Below are positions 51,879-61,562 of a stretch of DNA of 64,000 nt, piece by piece. The stretch is from Nocardioides litoris (GTDB lineage Bacteria > Actinomycetota > Actinomycetes > Propionibacteriales > Nocardioidaceae). The stretch lies in assembly GCF_006346315.1 (NCBI RefSeq), contig NZ_VDMR01000002.1:496001-560000 (forward strand). The letters are read 5' to 3'. The translations under genes were made by a program, and so were the position numbers. The notes beneath the pieces were generated by a model. The model was not told the origin of the DNA. It searched no databases and worked only from the letters and a program-made list of their open reading frames with translations. Numbering within the stretch: the first letter of the stretch is position 1; every line of letters starts with the position of its first letter.

Positions 51879-53666
51879 GGAACGGGCGACGAGGTCGCGG
51901 GCGGCGGCCAGCAGGACCGCGGCCCGGGCGTCGAAGGAGTGCTCGGCCACGACCCGCTCGGCGAGCGCCCGGCGCTCCTCGGGGCCCGGCCAGGCGGCGT
52001 ACGGCGGCACGGCGAGGCGGGCGACGTCGGCGGCGTCGCGCCAGGTCGGGACGTCGGCGCCGACGGCCTCCTCCAGGCCGGGCACCGGGTCGGTGAGGAG
52101 GCGGCCACCGACGGCGAGCACGTCGAGGACCCGGTTGGAGACGAACCCGGCCTCCCGCATGGCCGGGTGGTGGTCGTTGAGCACGACGCCGGCCGAGGCG
52201 TAGCGGGCGCCGAGCTCGTGGTTGGCGATGCCCTCGGCTGCGGCCTGGACGCCGTGCTCGGCCCAGCCGCTGCCGATGACCTCGAGCGGCACGCCGGCCT
52301 CGAGCGCTGCGGTGACGACCGGTCGGGGGCCGCCGCGGGCGTGGCCCACGAACAGCGCCGGCCCGGTCGTCGACGCCGTGCCCAGCCCGGGGTGGAACGT
52401 CGTGGCGTCGGTGCACTGCAGCAGCGGCTCGACCCCGTGCGCGGCGGCCCAGGTCGTGCTCGCTGCGAACACCCGGTCGTGTGCCGCCAGCTCGGCCGCC
52501 GAGACCTCGTCGGGGTGGCTGATGACCCACAGCAGGCTCGCCGGGCCGGGCGGGGGCTCGACCCGCTCCAGCCCGCGCAGGACCAGGACGACGTCGGTGG
52601 CGTCACGGGTCGCCCGCCCGCGGGTCTCGGGGTGGTCGACCTCGACGACCTGGCCGAGCCGCTCGAGCGCCCGGGCCAGGGACCGGGCGAAGTGCCAGTC
52701 GCCCCAGCGGCGGCCGAGCGGCGCGGCCGGCGCGGCGATGTCGATGGCCCAGCGCAGCGCCCCGGGCGGCGGGTCCGCGACCGGGGTCGGCGGCAGGCCG
52801 GGCACGGCGGCCGGCGGGCCCGGCAGCCAGGCCTGCGTCGTGAGCACCGGTGGCCGCTCGTCGCCGACCCGGCGCAGGACGACCCCGGCGAACGGCGCCG
52901 GCAGCGCGACCCCGTCGAGCGCGTCGAGCGAGGACACGGGGTGCCCGGCCAGGGCGGGCGCGGTGAGCAGGGTGTCGTCGTCGACCAGCACGGGCTGCGC
53001 CGGTCGTCCGTGGTGGTCGTGGGCGGCGTGCAGGGCCTCGAGCCAGCGCCAGGCCGGGGGCCGGACGCCGGCCTCGACGACCACCTCGGCCTCACCTCGC
53101 GGTGGCGCGACCGGGCCGACGTGCACGCCGGGCAGGTCGGCCGCGACCGCGGCCAGGACCCGCGCGGCGGCGCCGTCGAGGTCGGTCAGGTCGATCGCGA
53201 CCGGTCGGTGCTCGCGGGCGAGGTGCCGCACCCAGCGCACGAGCTCGGCCACCTCGCGGGTGCGCAGCCGGACCACCAGGTCCGCGTGCTCGCGCGGCAC
53301 CGGGGCGGGCAGCAGCTCGGCCGGGTCGTGCCCGGCGGCCAGCCAGTCCTCCAGCGGACCCAGCTCGGCGCGCGGGTAGCGCGGGTGCGGGCTCCGGGCC
53401 GGCCGCGGCGTCGTCGCCAGGTAGTGCGACAGCGGGTCGGGGGCGTGCCGCCGCCACCCGGCCCGCGGGTAGAGCCAGACCGGCTCGAACAGCGGGTGCG
53501 GCGACGCGTCGGTCGCCCCGGCGCGGCGGTCGGCCCAGCCCGCCACCCAGTGCCGGGCCGCCTCCTCCCTCGAGCCGAACGCGCGACCCACCTGGGCGGC
53601 GTACCACTGCTCGTCGAGGAGCGGGCTCGCCCGTACGAGCGCCACGGCGTCGTCGGGGCTGGGCAC
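51876..53666 (-). CDS. Glycosyltransferase with CgeB/YkvP-like GT-B domain
   Basis: 596 residues. A long N-terminal region (about 1-270) without catalytic motifs, then a GT-B domain with VVTAALEAGVPLEVIGSGWAEHG and the CgeB-type C-terminus ASAGVVLNDHHPAMREAGFVSNRVLDVLAVGGRLLTD. Transfers a nucleotide-sugar-derived sugar to a glycan or lipid-linked acceptor. GTG 53666 fits the shared bidirectional -10. Upstream of the methyltransferase, and probably co-transcribed with it. Confidence 0.87.
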   Translation of the reverse strand: MPSPDDAVALVRASPLLDEQWYAAQVGRAFGSREEAARHWVAGWADRRAGATDASPHPLFEPVWLYPRAGWRRHAPDPLSHYLATTPRPARSPHPRYPRAELGPLEDWLAAGHDPAELLPAPVPREHADLVVRLRTREVAELVRWVRHLAREHRPVAIDLTDLDGAAARVLAAVAADLPGVHVGPVAPPRGEAEVVVEAGVRPPAWRWLEALHAAHDHHGRPAQPVLVDDDTLLTAPALAGHPVSSLDALDGVALPAPFAGVVLRRVGDERPPVLTTQAWLPGPPAAVPGLPPTPVADPPPGALRWAIDIAAPAAPLGRRWGDWHFARSLARALERLGQVVEVDHPETRGRATRDATDVVLVLRGLERVEPPPGPASLLWVISHPDEVSAAELAAHDRVFAASTTWAAAHGVEPLLQCTDATTFHPGLGTASTTGPALFVGHARGGPRPVVTAALEAGVPLEVIGSGWAEHGVQAAAEGIANHELGARYASAGVVLNDHHPAMREAGFVSNRVLDVLAVGGRLLTDPVPGLEEAVGADVPTWRDAADVARLAVPPYAAWPGPEERRALAERVVAEHSFDARAAVLLAAARDLVARS

Positions 53667-53671
53667 GGCTC

Positions 53672-53678
53672 TACGGTA
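53672..53678. promoter_or_regulatory. Shared -10 of a bidirectional leaderless promoter
   Basis: TACGGTA: read on plus, TACGGT is 7 nt before ATG 53685; read on minus, TACCGT is 6 nt before GTG 53666. One symmetric hexamer serves both genes, only 18 bp apart. Confidence 0.6.
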
Positions 53679-53684
53679 GGGGCC

Positions 53685-55403
53685 ATGCCCGCCGCGGACC
53701 CCGTCGACCGAGCCGTCGCCGCGGCCCTCGACGGCGCCCGGGAGCCGGTGCTGGTGCTGGCCGACCGGCCCGTCGCCGTCCCCGGCGACGCCACCGTGGT
53801 GGGGCGCGGGGCCGACAAGCCTCAGGGCCAGTTCCGCACCGTGCTGCTCGTCGCGGCGGACGTGGCCGACCTGCGCGCGACCGTCGCCAGCCTCGCCCCC
53901 GACCAGGTCGGCTGGGCCCGCGTCGTGGTGGTCGTGCTCGCCGAGGCCGACCGGGCCGTCACGCTCCGCCCGGACCCGGCCGGACCCGCGGTCGCCGCCC
54001 TCGAGGCCGTCGTGGGCTGGACCCGCGTCGAGCTCGAGCGACGCCACGCCGCCCTGCCCGTGCTGCGGGCGCTGGCCCGCGCCGCGGTGCCTGGACCGGC
54101 CGGGGTGCTCGCCGGCCACGGCGGACCCCGCGTCGGTCGCCCGGGCGAGGGGTTCGCCGAGGCCGACCGCACCGTGCCGCCCGACCTGGTGGTCGACCCG
54201 CCCGAGCCGCCCGTCGTGGCCACCGCGACCGGCCGCCGCCCGGTCGCCGTCGGCGCCGCCGACCTCGGCGAGGCCGCCTGGGCGCTCGACCCCCTCGACG
54301 AGGCCGTCCTCCGCCCGGACGGGTCGATGCGCCCCGTCAGCCGCGGTGTCGTCGACCTGCCGCCCGGCGCCGCCCCGTCACCGGCGCTGGCCACCGCCCT
54401 GCGCGACGCCCTCGGCGCGCGCACCGCGCCCGGACCCGGCCGCGACCGCCTGGTGCCGGGCCTGGCCCTCGCCGGTGTGCCCGTGCTCGACGCCGACCCG
54501 CCCGACTGGCTGCCGGTGGACGACCTCGCGCCCGGGGGGCTCCCCGACGCCGACGCCGGCCCCGAGGACCGGCTGCGTCGCGAGGAGCTGGCCGTGCGGC
54601 AGCGGCGGGCCGCGTGGGCGCACCGCTCCTCGGTCGCCGCCCGCGCCCCGCTCGCCGCCACCGCGCGGGTGCGCGCCCGCCTGCACCCCTCGGTCAGCGT
54701 CGTGCTCCTGCTCGACCGGCCCGACCACCTCACCCACGCCCTGGCCCAGGCGACCCGGCAGCGGCGCGCGCCCACCGCCGGGGCGCCCGACCTGGCGCTC
54801 GAGGTGCTGCTGGCCGTCCACGGTCTCTCCTCCGATCCCGACCTCGCGGAGGAGGTCGCCGACGTCATCGAGGCCGCCTCCGAGCTGTCCGGCCTCCCGG
54901 TCCGCACCCTGCCGCCGCCCACCGACAGTCCCGGCCCGGACGACGCGTCCTCCACAGGCCTGCGCCACGTGGCCGGCGACCTGGTGCTCCTGCTGCGCGG
55001 TGAGGACTGGTGGGGCCCCCACACCCTGGTCGACCTGCTGCTCGCCCGCGCGCAGTCCGGCGCCGACCTCGTCGCCGTGCCCGACGAGGTCGTCCACGTG
55101 CCCGGCACCCCCGGCGGTCCCGGCGGCACCGTTCGCCGCGACGTCCCCACCGAGTGCGCCGGCCTCCCCGAGGACGGTCGCCTGCCGGCCGCCCTCCTCG
55201 TCGACCGGCTCGCGCTGCTGCGCCTCGGCGGCGCAATCACGGACCTGCCGGCCCGCGCCGCCCGGGCCGGGTGGACGGCGTACACCGCGCACGGGCTCGG
55301 CCACGTCGCCCGCGCCGAGCACGAGCCGCCCGGCCCCCACCGGGCGCGCTGGGACGGGTTCCGCCCGCCGTCCCTGCTCGCGCCCCCGGGAGCGGCCCGG
55401 TGA
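53685..55403 (+). CDS. GT2-like glycosyltransferase paralogue lacking the DxD motif
   Basis: 572 residues. Divergent N-terminal region, then a GT-A-like domain (SVSVVLLLDRPDHLTHALAQATRQRR, LEVLLAVHG) matching the paralogue at 58955-60430. Where that protein has Asp341-Asp344 before DWY, this one has R438-G-E-D441 before WW, so the metal-binding DxD appears lost. It may be inactive, metal-independent or a partner subunit. Overlaps the next GT2 gene by 4 bp. Confidence 0.8.
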   Translation: MPAADPVDRAVAAALDGAREPVLVLADRPVAVPGDATVVGRGADKPQGQFRTVLLVAADVADLRATVASLAPDQVGWARVVVVVLAEADRAVTLRPDPAGPAVAALEAVVGWTRVELERRHAALPVLRALARAAVPGPAGVLAGHGGPRVGRPGEGFAEADRTVPPDLVVDPPEPPVVATATGRRPVAVGAADLGEAAWALDPLDEAVLRPDGSMRPVSRGVVDLPPGAAPSPALATALRDALGARTAPGPGRDRLVPGLALAGVPVLDADPPDWLPVDDLAPGGLPDADAGPEDRLRREELAVRQRRAAWAHRSSVAARAPLAATARVRARLHPSVSVVLLLDRPDHLTHALAQATRQRRAPTAGAPDLALEVLLAVHGLSSDPDLAEEVADVIEAASELSGLPVRTLPPPTDSPGPDDASSTGLRHVAGDLVLLLRGEDWWGPHTLVDLLLARAQSGADLVAVPDEVVHVPGTPGGPGGTVRRDVPTECAGLPEDGRLPAALLVDRLALLRLGGAITDLPARAARAGWTAYTAHGLGHVARAEHEPPGPHRARWDGFRPPSLLAPPGAAR

Positions 55404-56935
55404 CCGAGCCGGTGACCGAGCCGCTGACGGAGCAGCCGCGCGTGCGCCGCAACGAGTGGCGCGCCCTGGCCCCGCCCGCCCTCGGCGCCTGGACCCCGAC
55501 CCTGCCGCTGACCGTCGTCGTCCCGGCGTACGACGCCGACCGGCTCCTCCCGGTCGTGCTGGCCGGCCTGGCCGCGCAGACCTACCCCGCCCACCTGCTC
55601 GAGGTCGTCGTGGTCGACGACGGACCCGGCCCCGACCCGCTGGTGCTGCCCGAGGTGCGTCCGGAGCACACCCGCGTGGTCCGTCCGGCCGGCGGCTGGG
55701 GCCGCGCCAACGCCTGCCACACCGGCGCGCTGGCGGCCGAGGGCACGGTGCTGCACTGGTACGACGCCGACATGCTCGCCGAGCGCCACCAGGTCGAGGC
55801 GCAGGCCCGCTGGCACCACCTGCTCGACCACGCGGTGGTGCTGGGCGACAAGTGGTTCGTCGACCCCGGCCCGGCGCTCGCCCTGACCCCGGAGGAGGTC
55901 CGCGACGCCGTGGCCGCCGACCGCCTCGGCGCGGTCTTTGCCGGAGCCCACCACGAGCCGCACAGGTGGGTCGAGGAGGTCCACGGCCGCACCGACCGCC
56001 TCCACCTCGCGGGCTGGAACGCGCTGCGCACCCACACCGGCGCCACCGCCTCGGTCCGCCGCGACCTCTACCTGGCCTCCGGCGGCATGGACACCGGCCT
56101 CCGCCTCGGCGAGGACATCGCCCTCGGTGCCCGGCTCGCCCACGTCGGCGCGGTGTTCGTGCCCGACGCCGAGGCCCGCAGCCGCCACCTCGGCGCCACC
56201 CACGTCATGGGCCGCCGCGACCGGGTCAACGCCCACAACGACCCGTTCCTCGCCGACCGCGCCCCGACGCTGCGGGCCAAGCGCCACCCCGGCCGCACCT
56301 ACGCCACGCCCTACCTCGAGGTCGTCCTCGACACCCGCGGCCACGACCCCGCCCTCGTGGTGGCCTGCGTCGACAGCGCGCTCGCCGGCCACCTGCACGA
56401 CGTCGCCGTCACCCTCCTCGGCGACTGGTCGACCCTGCACCCCGACCGCACCGACGTGCTCGCCGACGACGGCTGGACGGCCCGGGTCGTGCACGCGACG
56501 TACGCCGCCGAGCCGCGCGTCACGCTGGCCGGCCCGCACGACCACGACCCGGCCGCCCCCAGCCGCGCGGCCTTCCGGATGACCCTCCCCGGACCGACCT
56601 TCGCGCCGCGCCGGCCCGCGCTGCAGCGACTGCTGCTCCACCTCGAGCACACCCACGACGGCCTGCGGCTGGTCGACCTGCCCGACGGCACCGTCGTCCG
56701 GGTCGAGCGCACCGCCGCGGTGGCCCGCGCGCGGCGTACCCAGCGACCCGGCGAGGACCTCGACACGGTCCTCGCCGAGGTCGCGGGCGTCGAGCGGCTG
56801 CCCCACCGCCAGGCCGGGTTCGGGCCGTCGGAGAAGGTGCGCCCCCGCCACGTCCCGCGCACCGGCGGTCCGCCGGTGGGCTCGGAGGACGCGTGGGCGC
56901 GCATCGACGCCGCGCTGCAGGCCCGCGGTGGGTGA
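55400..56935 (+). CDS. Glycosyltransferase family 2 protein
   Basis: 511 residues. GT-A fold: LTVVVPAYDADRLLPVVLAGLAAQTYPAHLLEVVVVDDG, DxD-type WYDADML, acceptor/catalytic region GGMDTGLRLGEDIALGARL with the ED pair typical of inverting GT2 enzymes, then a C-terminal extension of about 230 residues. Cytoplasmic. Part of the plus-strand glycan operon. Confidence 0.92.
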   Translation: MTEPVTEPLTEQPRVRRNEWRALAPPALGAWTPTLPLTVVVPAYDADRLLPVVLAGLAAQTYPAHLLEVVVVDDGPGPDPLVLPEVRPEHTRVVRPAGGWGRANACHTGALAAEGTVLHWYDADMLAERHQVEAQARWHHLLDHAVVLGDKWFVDPGPALALTPEEVRDAVAADRLGAVFAGAHHEPHRWVEEVHGRTDRLHLAGWNALRTHTGATASVRRDLYLASGGMDTGLRLGEDIALGARLAHVGAVFVPDAEARSRHLGATHVMGRRDRVNAHNDPFLADRAPTLRAKRHPGRTYATPYLEVVLDTRGHDPALVVACVDSALAGHLHDVAVTLLGDWSTLHPDRTDVLADDGWTARVVHATYAAEPRVTLAGPHDHDPAAPSRAAFRMTLPGPTFAPRRPALQRLLLHLEHTHDGLRLVDLPDGTVVRVERTAAVARARRTQRPGEDLDTVLAEVAGVERLPHRQAGFGPSEKVRPRHVPRTGGPPVGSEDAWARIDAALQARGG

Positions 56936-56949
56936 CCGGGCCCAGCCAC

Positions 56950-56955
56950 TACCGT
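56950..56955 (+). promoter_or_regulatory. -10 box of leaderless sulfotransferase gene
   Basis: TACCGT 7 nt before GTG 56963; supports this start over the upstream one at 56954. Confidence 0.5.
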
Positions 56956-56962
56956 GACCTCC

Positions 56963-58036
56963 GTGCCTGAGGACCCCCTGGACCCCGCGATCCCGCGCTC
57001 CGTCGTGCTCGTCGTCGGGTCCGGCCGCAGCGGCACGAGCACGATGGCCGGCGCGCTGCGCACCCTCGGCATGCACGTCCCGCAGCCCGAGGTGCCGGCC
57101 GACGACACCAACCCCAAGGGCTTCGGCGAGCCGCAGTGGGTCGTCGACTTCCACGCCGAGCTGCTGCAGCGCTGCGGCGTGCAGGTCTCCGACGGGCGGC
57201 CGGCGGCGTGGTTCGAGGCGGGCAAGACGGCCGGGTTCGAGCCGTCGCGCGAGCGCCTGCACCTGTGGCTGGAGGAGCAGCTGGTCACCGGGGGCCACGA
57301 GCTCGTGGTCAAGGACCCGCGGCTGGCCTGGTTCGCCGGCCTGTGGCGCTCGGCGGCGCTGCGCTGCGAGGCGCAGGTGTCGTTCGTGACCATGCTCCGG
57401 CCGCCGGCCGAGGTCGTCGGCAGCAAGCAGCGCTACTACGCCGGCCAGGGCGGCCTCAACCGCACCGCCGGCGACACCACCCGCACCGCGGCGTGGGTCA
57501 ACATGATGCTGCACACCGAGCGCGCCACCCGGGGCGACCGCCGCGTCTTCGTCCGGTACGCCGACCTCCTCGACGACTGGACCGTCCCGCTCTTCGACAT
57601 CGGCCGGCGCTTCGGCCTGGTCTCGCTGCAGGAGGCCAACGCCAACCACGTGCGCGCCGTGCACGCCTTCATCGACCCCGGCCTGCGCCGCGTGCAGGCC
57701 ACCTGGGACGACGTCGACGTCCCCGACCGGCTGCGCGACCTCGCCCAGGCCACCTGGGACCAGCTCGACCTCCTCGTCGACCCCGACCACGACGGCCCCG
57801 AGGTGCACGCGCGCCTCGACGCGCTGCGGGCCGACTACACCGCGATGTACGCCGAGGCCGAGGCCCTCTCCGCCTCGACCGCCCTCGCGGCCCACCGCCG
57901 GGGCCTGGCCACCCTGCCCGCGCCGGTCAACGCGGTGGTCCGGCGCGGCGCCGACCGGGTGCCCCACAAGCTGCGCGCCGCGGTGCCGCCCGCCGCGCGG
58001 GCCAGGCTCCGCAAGGCCCTGGGGCGCGAGCGCTGA
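56963..58036 (+). CDS. Sulfotransferase family protein
   Basis: 357 residues. PAPS-binding P-loop SVVLVVGSGRSGTSTMAGALRTLG at the N-terminus, VVKDPRLAW (3'-phosphate-binding strand), and FVRYADLLDDW. It would sulfate a glycan or lipid acceptor with PAPS. No PAPS synthesis genes in the window. Start GTG 56963 from the leaderless -10. Stop TGA overlaps the next ATG by 1 bp. Confidence 0.9.
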   Translation: MPEDPLDPAIPRSVVLVVGSGRSGTSTMAGALRTLGMHVPQPEVPADDTNPKGFGEPQWVVDFHAELLQRCGVQVSDGRPAAWFEAGKTAGFEPSRERLHLWLEEQLVTGGHELVVKDPRLAWFAGLWRSAALRCEAQVSFVTMLRPPAEVVGSKQRYYAGQGGLNRTAGDTTRTAAWVNMMLHTERATRGDRRVFVRYADLLDDWTVPLFDIGRRFGLVSLQEANANHVRAVHAFIDPGLRRVQATWDDVDVPDRLRDLAQATWDQLDLLVDPDHDGPEVHARLDALRADYTAMYAEAEALSASTALAAHRRGLATLPAPVNAVVRRGADRVPHKLRAAVPPAARARLRKALGRER

Positions 58037-58962
58037 TGGCCCGCGGCGCCGACGTGCCCGACGTCGAGGGCGAGCACGACTACGACGTGCGCTGGCCGTG
58101 GAACCACGACGAGCCGCTCCGGCCCGGCCTGACCTGCGTCTTCCGGGTCAAGGACGAGGCCCGCAACCTGCCGTGGGTGCTACCGCCCATGCTGGCCGCG
58201 GTCGACCACGTCGTGCTCGTCGACAACGGCTCGACCGACGGCACGCCCGAGCTGGCGGCTCGGCTGGCCGAGGAGTCCGGCCTGGCCGACCGCTACACCG
58301 GCACCGCCTACCCGTGGCGCGTCAGCCGCGCCGGGTCCGAGCACCTGGCCACCCGGCCCGACTCCGTGCACTCCCTGACCCACTTCTACAACTGGTCCTT
58401 CTCCCACGTCCGCACGACGTACTCGATGAAGTGGGACGGCGACATGGCGCTGACCCCCGACGGCGTCGGCGTGCTGCGCGACCTGGCCTGGCAGCTCGAG
58501 GGGTCGGACGCCGTCGTGGCCGTGCCCCGGCACCCGCTGGTCGTGGTCGACGAGCAGACGGCGTGGATCGACCTGGGGTCGCGGTTCCTCGAGCCGTGGA
58601 TCTACCCGATGGGGCCGGCGTACACCTTCGTCAAGGCGTTCGAGTGGGAGGTCCGCGAGTTCCCCGAGGGCACCGAGCGGGTCGTCGCGCCGGAGGGCCT
58701 GTGCGTGGAGATCAAGTGGCTCGACGCCGACGAGCTGGCACACTGGTCGCCGATCGACGACTTCCCCCCGTCGCGGGTGCAGCGCAAGCGCCGCGAGCAG
58801 GAGGTCGACCGGGCCATCCGGGCCGGCCGCGCCGGTGACGTCGAGGGCCTCCACCTCGTCGAGGCCCCGCCCGGCGTCCACGTCGTCGACCACGTGCTCA
58901 CGACCTGGCTGCGCCAGCGCGAACGACCCATCGTGCGCCGCGCCGCCCGCTTCGATGTCTGA
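58036..58962 (+). CDS. Glycosyltransferase family 2 protein
   Basis: 308 residues. Short GT-A enzyme: LTCVFRVKDEARNLPWVLPPMLAAVDHVVLVDNGSTDGT, metal site in MKWDGDMAL (DxD), and conserved HFYNWSFSHVRTTYS helix. ATG 58036 overlaps the sulfotransferase stop; its end overlaps the next gene by 8 bp. Confidence 0.9.
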   Translation: MARGADVPDVEGEHDYDVRWPWNHDEPLRPGLTCVFRVKDEARNLPWVLPPMLAAVDHVVLVDNGSTDGTPELAARLAEESGLADRYTGTAYPWRVSRAGSEHLATRPDSVHSLTHFYNWSFSHVRTTYSMKWDGDMALTPDGVGVLRDLAWQLEGSDAVVAVPRHPLVVVDEQTAWIDLGSRFLEPWIYPMGPAYTFVKAFEWEVREFPEGTERVVAPEGLCVEIKWLDADELAHWSPIDDFPPSRVQRKRREQEVDRAIRAGRAGDVEGLHLVEAPPGVHVVDHVLTTWLRQRERPIVRRAARFDV

Positions 58963-60430
58963 GCTGCCCGGGCTGCCCGGGCTGCCCCCGCCCGTGCGCC
59001 GGTTCCTCGACCAGGGCGCCGGGCTGCTGCTGGCGCCCGACTCACCGCCGGGCGAGCACGAGCGGGTCGCGGTGGTCGGCGAGCCGCGGCGGTCGTCCTG
59101 GCCGGGGGGCGTGCGCGCGGCCGTGGTGGGGCTGCACGGCACGGTCCGGGCGGTCACCCTCGTGCCGCGCCCGGAGTGGCCGGCCCTGGTCGGCGTCCGC
59201 TCCCGCCGCGCGGGGGGCGGCTGGTGGGCCGTGCTGCGGTTCGCCGCGCCCGTCGACGTGGCCGAGGTCGTGGCCGAGGTCGCGCGGCAGGAGGTCTGGG
59301 GCGACCGGTGGACGGTGTCGCCCGCTCCGGCCGGCGCCGTCGACGAACGCGTGCTCAACCCGACCGGCTTCGTCCCCACCGCCGCCGGTCCGGTCGTGGA
59401 CGTCGCCGACCTGCCCGAGGTGACCGCCGCCGTCGTCGCCGGCCTGCGCGACGCTGCCGCGGTGCGGGTGGCCCGCTGGGACGACGCCGCGACCCGCGCC
59501 GTGCCCGCGCTCGCGCTGGCCGGCGTACCCGTTGTGGCGGAGGCGGCGGAGGTGGCGGAGGCGGCCCCGGACGAGCTCGGAGCGCCGCTCCGCGACGCGA
59601 TCGCCGCTCCGCTGGACGTCGGCGACGCCGTCGCGCGCGAGGAGCACAGCGTGCTGCTGCGCCGGGCGGCCTTCGACCACCACTCCGCGTGGGCGGCGCG
59701 GGGCACCCGCCACCCGGCGGTGAGCGTGCTGCTGGCGACCCGGCGCCCGGAGATGCTCGACTTCGCGCTGCGCCAGGTGGCCCGCCAGCGCGGCGTCGAC
59801 CGGCTCGAGCTGGTGCTGGCGCCGCACGGGTTCGAGGTCGACGAGGCGCGGGTGCGCGACGCCCTGCCCGCGTCCACGGCCCTGCAGGTGGTGGCCAGGC
59901 CCCGCACGACGCTGTTCGGCGACGTGCTGCAGGCGGCGGCGGAGGCCGCGGGCGGCGAGGTGCTGCTCAAGATGGACGACGACGACTGGTACGCCCCCGA
60001 CGTCGTCACCGACCTGCTGCGCGCCCGGGCGTGGTCGGGCGCCGAGCTCGTCGGCATGCCCGCCGAGCTGCACTACCTCGCCGAGCGCGACCTGACCGCC
60101 AAGCGCGGCCACGCGGTCGAGACGTACGCGACCTTCGTGGCCGGCGGCACCATGCTCGTCGATCGGGTCGCGCTGCGCGAGGTGGGCGGCTTCCGCGCCG
60201 TACGACGGTGGGTCGACGCCCAGCTGCTCGACGCGCTGCGGCAGGCCGGCGCGGCGACCTACCGCACCCACGGGCTGGGCTACGTGCTGCGTCGCAACCC
60301 CACCGGCCACACCTGGGAGGCCGACCTCGACCACCTCCTGGACCCGTCGCGCACGGTGGCGACGTGGGAGGGGTTCCGGCCGAGCCGGCTGCTCGAGGCC
60401 GACCCGCGCGACGCGCCTACGGCCGGCTGA
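58955..60430 (+). CDS. Glycosyltransferase, GT-A type with intact DDDD motif
   Basis: 491 residues. N-terminal half as in the 53685 paralogue; catalytic domain AVSVLLATRRPEMLDFALRQVARQRG, Asp341-344 in KMDDDDWYAPDVVTDLLRA and acceptor loop GGTMLVDRVALREVGGFRAVRRW. Likely the active member of the pair. Ends 14 bp into the convergent PatB gene. Confidence 0.87.
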   Translation: MSELPGLPGLPPPVRRFLDQGAGLLLAPDSPPGEHERVAVVGEPRRSSWPGGVRAAVVGLHGTVRAVTLVPRPEWPALVGVRSRRAGGGWWAVLRFAAPVDVAEVVAEVARQEVWGDRWTVSPAPAGAVDERVLNPTGFVPTAAGPVVDVADLPEVTAAVVAGLRDAAAVRVARWDDAATRAVPALALAGVPVVAEAAEVAEAAPDELGAPLRDAIAAPLDVGDAVAREEHSVLLRRAAFDHHSAWAARGTRHPAVSVLLATRRPEMLDFALRQVARQRGVDRLELVLAPHGFEVDEARVRDALPASTALQVVARPRTTLFGDVLQAAAEAAGGEVLLKMDDDDWYAPDVVTDLLRARAWSGAELVGMPAELHYLAERDLTAKRGHAVETYATFVAGGTMLVDRVALREVGGFRAVRRWVDAQLLDALRQAGAATYRTHGLGYVLRRNPTGHTWEADLDHLLDPSRTVATWEGFRPSRLLEADPRDAPTAG

Positions 60431-61562
60431 CCGCGCCCGCCAGCCGGCGCACGACCTCGGTCAACCGCTCGGGCGAGGTGGCGATGTTGAGCCGCACGTG
60501 GCCGGGGAGCCCCGGGTGGTAGTCGTGGCCCGGCGCGACCCGCACCCGACCCCGCTCGAGCGCGACGGCGGCGGGGTCGTCGTGACCGTAGGCGCGCAGG
60601 TCGAGCCAGGCCAGGTACGTCGCCTCCAGCGGACGCATCCGCGCCGCGGGCAGGTGCTCGGCCAGCAGGTCGAGCAGCAGGTCGCGCTGGGCGGTGAGGC
60701 GGGCGCGCAGCGCGTCGAGCCAGGCGTCGCCCTCGTCGTACGCCGCCACGGACGCCTCGACGCCGAGCACCGACCACGAGTCGTTGCGGGCCATGGGCGC
60801 CTCGACGAGCCGCCGGTGCAGGTCGGGCGAGGCGGTGACGAGCTGGGCGCACTTGAGCCCGGCGATGTTGAACGCCTTGGACGCCGCGACCACCGCGACC
60901 GCGTGGTCGGCGGTGCCGTCGACCGCCAGGTAGGGCACGTGCTCGCGCCCGTCGAGGGTGAGCGGTGCGTGGATCTCGTCGCTGACCACGAACGCCCCGT
61001 GCCGGCGGCAGACGTCGCGGACGCCCTCGAGCTCTGCGCGGGTGAAGACCCGGCCCCACGGGTTGTGGGGCTGGGTGAGCAGCAGCACCCGCGCGCCGTC
61101 GCGGAAGTGGGCGCCGAGCCGGTCGAGGTCGAGCTCGGCCCGCTCGGCGTCGGGGTCGACGACGAGGTCGTGGCGCCGGCGCCCGGCGATGGCGGCGATC
61201 TCGAGCTGCGGGCTGTAGCCCGGCACCGGGAAGACGACGCCACCCGGCGGGGCCAGCACCTCGAGTGCGATGCGGACGCCGGCGGTGACGTCGACCGTGG
61301 GCACCACCTGCTCCGGGTCGACCTCGTGGTCGAACTGGCGGGCGGCGAACCCGGCGTACGCCCGGCCCAGCTCGCCGCCGCGTCCCAGGCGCGGGTAGCC
61401 GGTCATCCCGGCCGCGACCGCCCGTTGGAGGCGCTCGGTGATCGGGGGCGCGGGCGCGTAGTCCATCTCGGCGACCCACGCGGGCAGCACGTCGGCGTCG
61501 ACCTCGCCCCACTTGCAGACCAGGGCCGCGCGGGCCTCCGCGTCGGAGAGGTCGCGGATCAC
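60417..61562 (-). CDS. PatB/MalY-type PLP-dependent C-S lyase (aminotransferase family)
   Basis: 381 residues, aminotransferase class I/II fold. PLP-binding Lys in SKAFNIAGLK, TQPHNPWGRVF, DEIHAPLTLDG and WVAEMDY opening characteristic of the PatB/MalY cystathionine beta-lyase group rather than aspartate aminotransferases. Splits cystathionine or related thioethers to a thiol, pyruvate and ammonia. Overlaps the HIT gene start region by 4 bp (same strand). Confidence 0.9.
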   Translation of the reverse strand: MIRDLSDAEARAALVCKWGEVDADVLPAWVAEMDYAPAPPITERLQRAVAAGMTGYPRLGRGGELGRAYAGFAARQFDHEVDPEQVVPTVDVTAGVRIALEVLAPPGGVVFPVPGYSPQLEIAAIAGRRRHDLVVDPDAERAELDLDRLGAHFRDGARVLLLTQPHNPWGRVFTRAELEGVRDVCRRHGAFVVSDEIHAPLTLDGREHVPYLAVDGTADHAVAVVAASKAFNIAGLKCAQLVTASPDLHRRLVEAPMARNDSWSVLGVEASVAAYDEGDAWLDALRARLTAQRDLLLDLLAEHLPAARMRPLEATYLAWLDLRAYGHDDPAAVALERGRVRVAPGHDYHPGLPGHVRLNIATSPERLTEVVRRLAGAVSRP

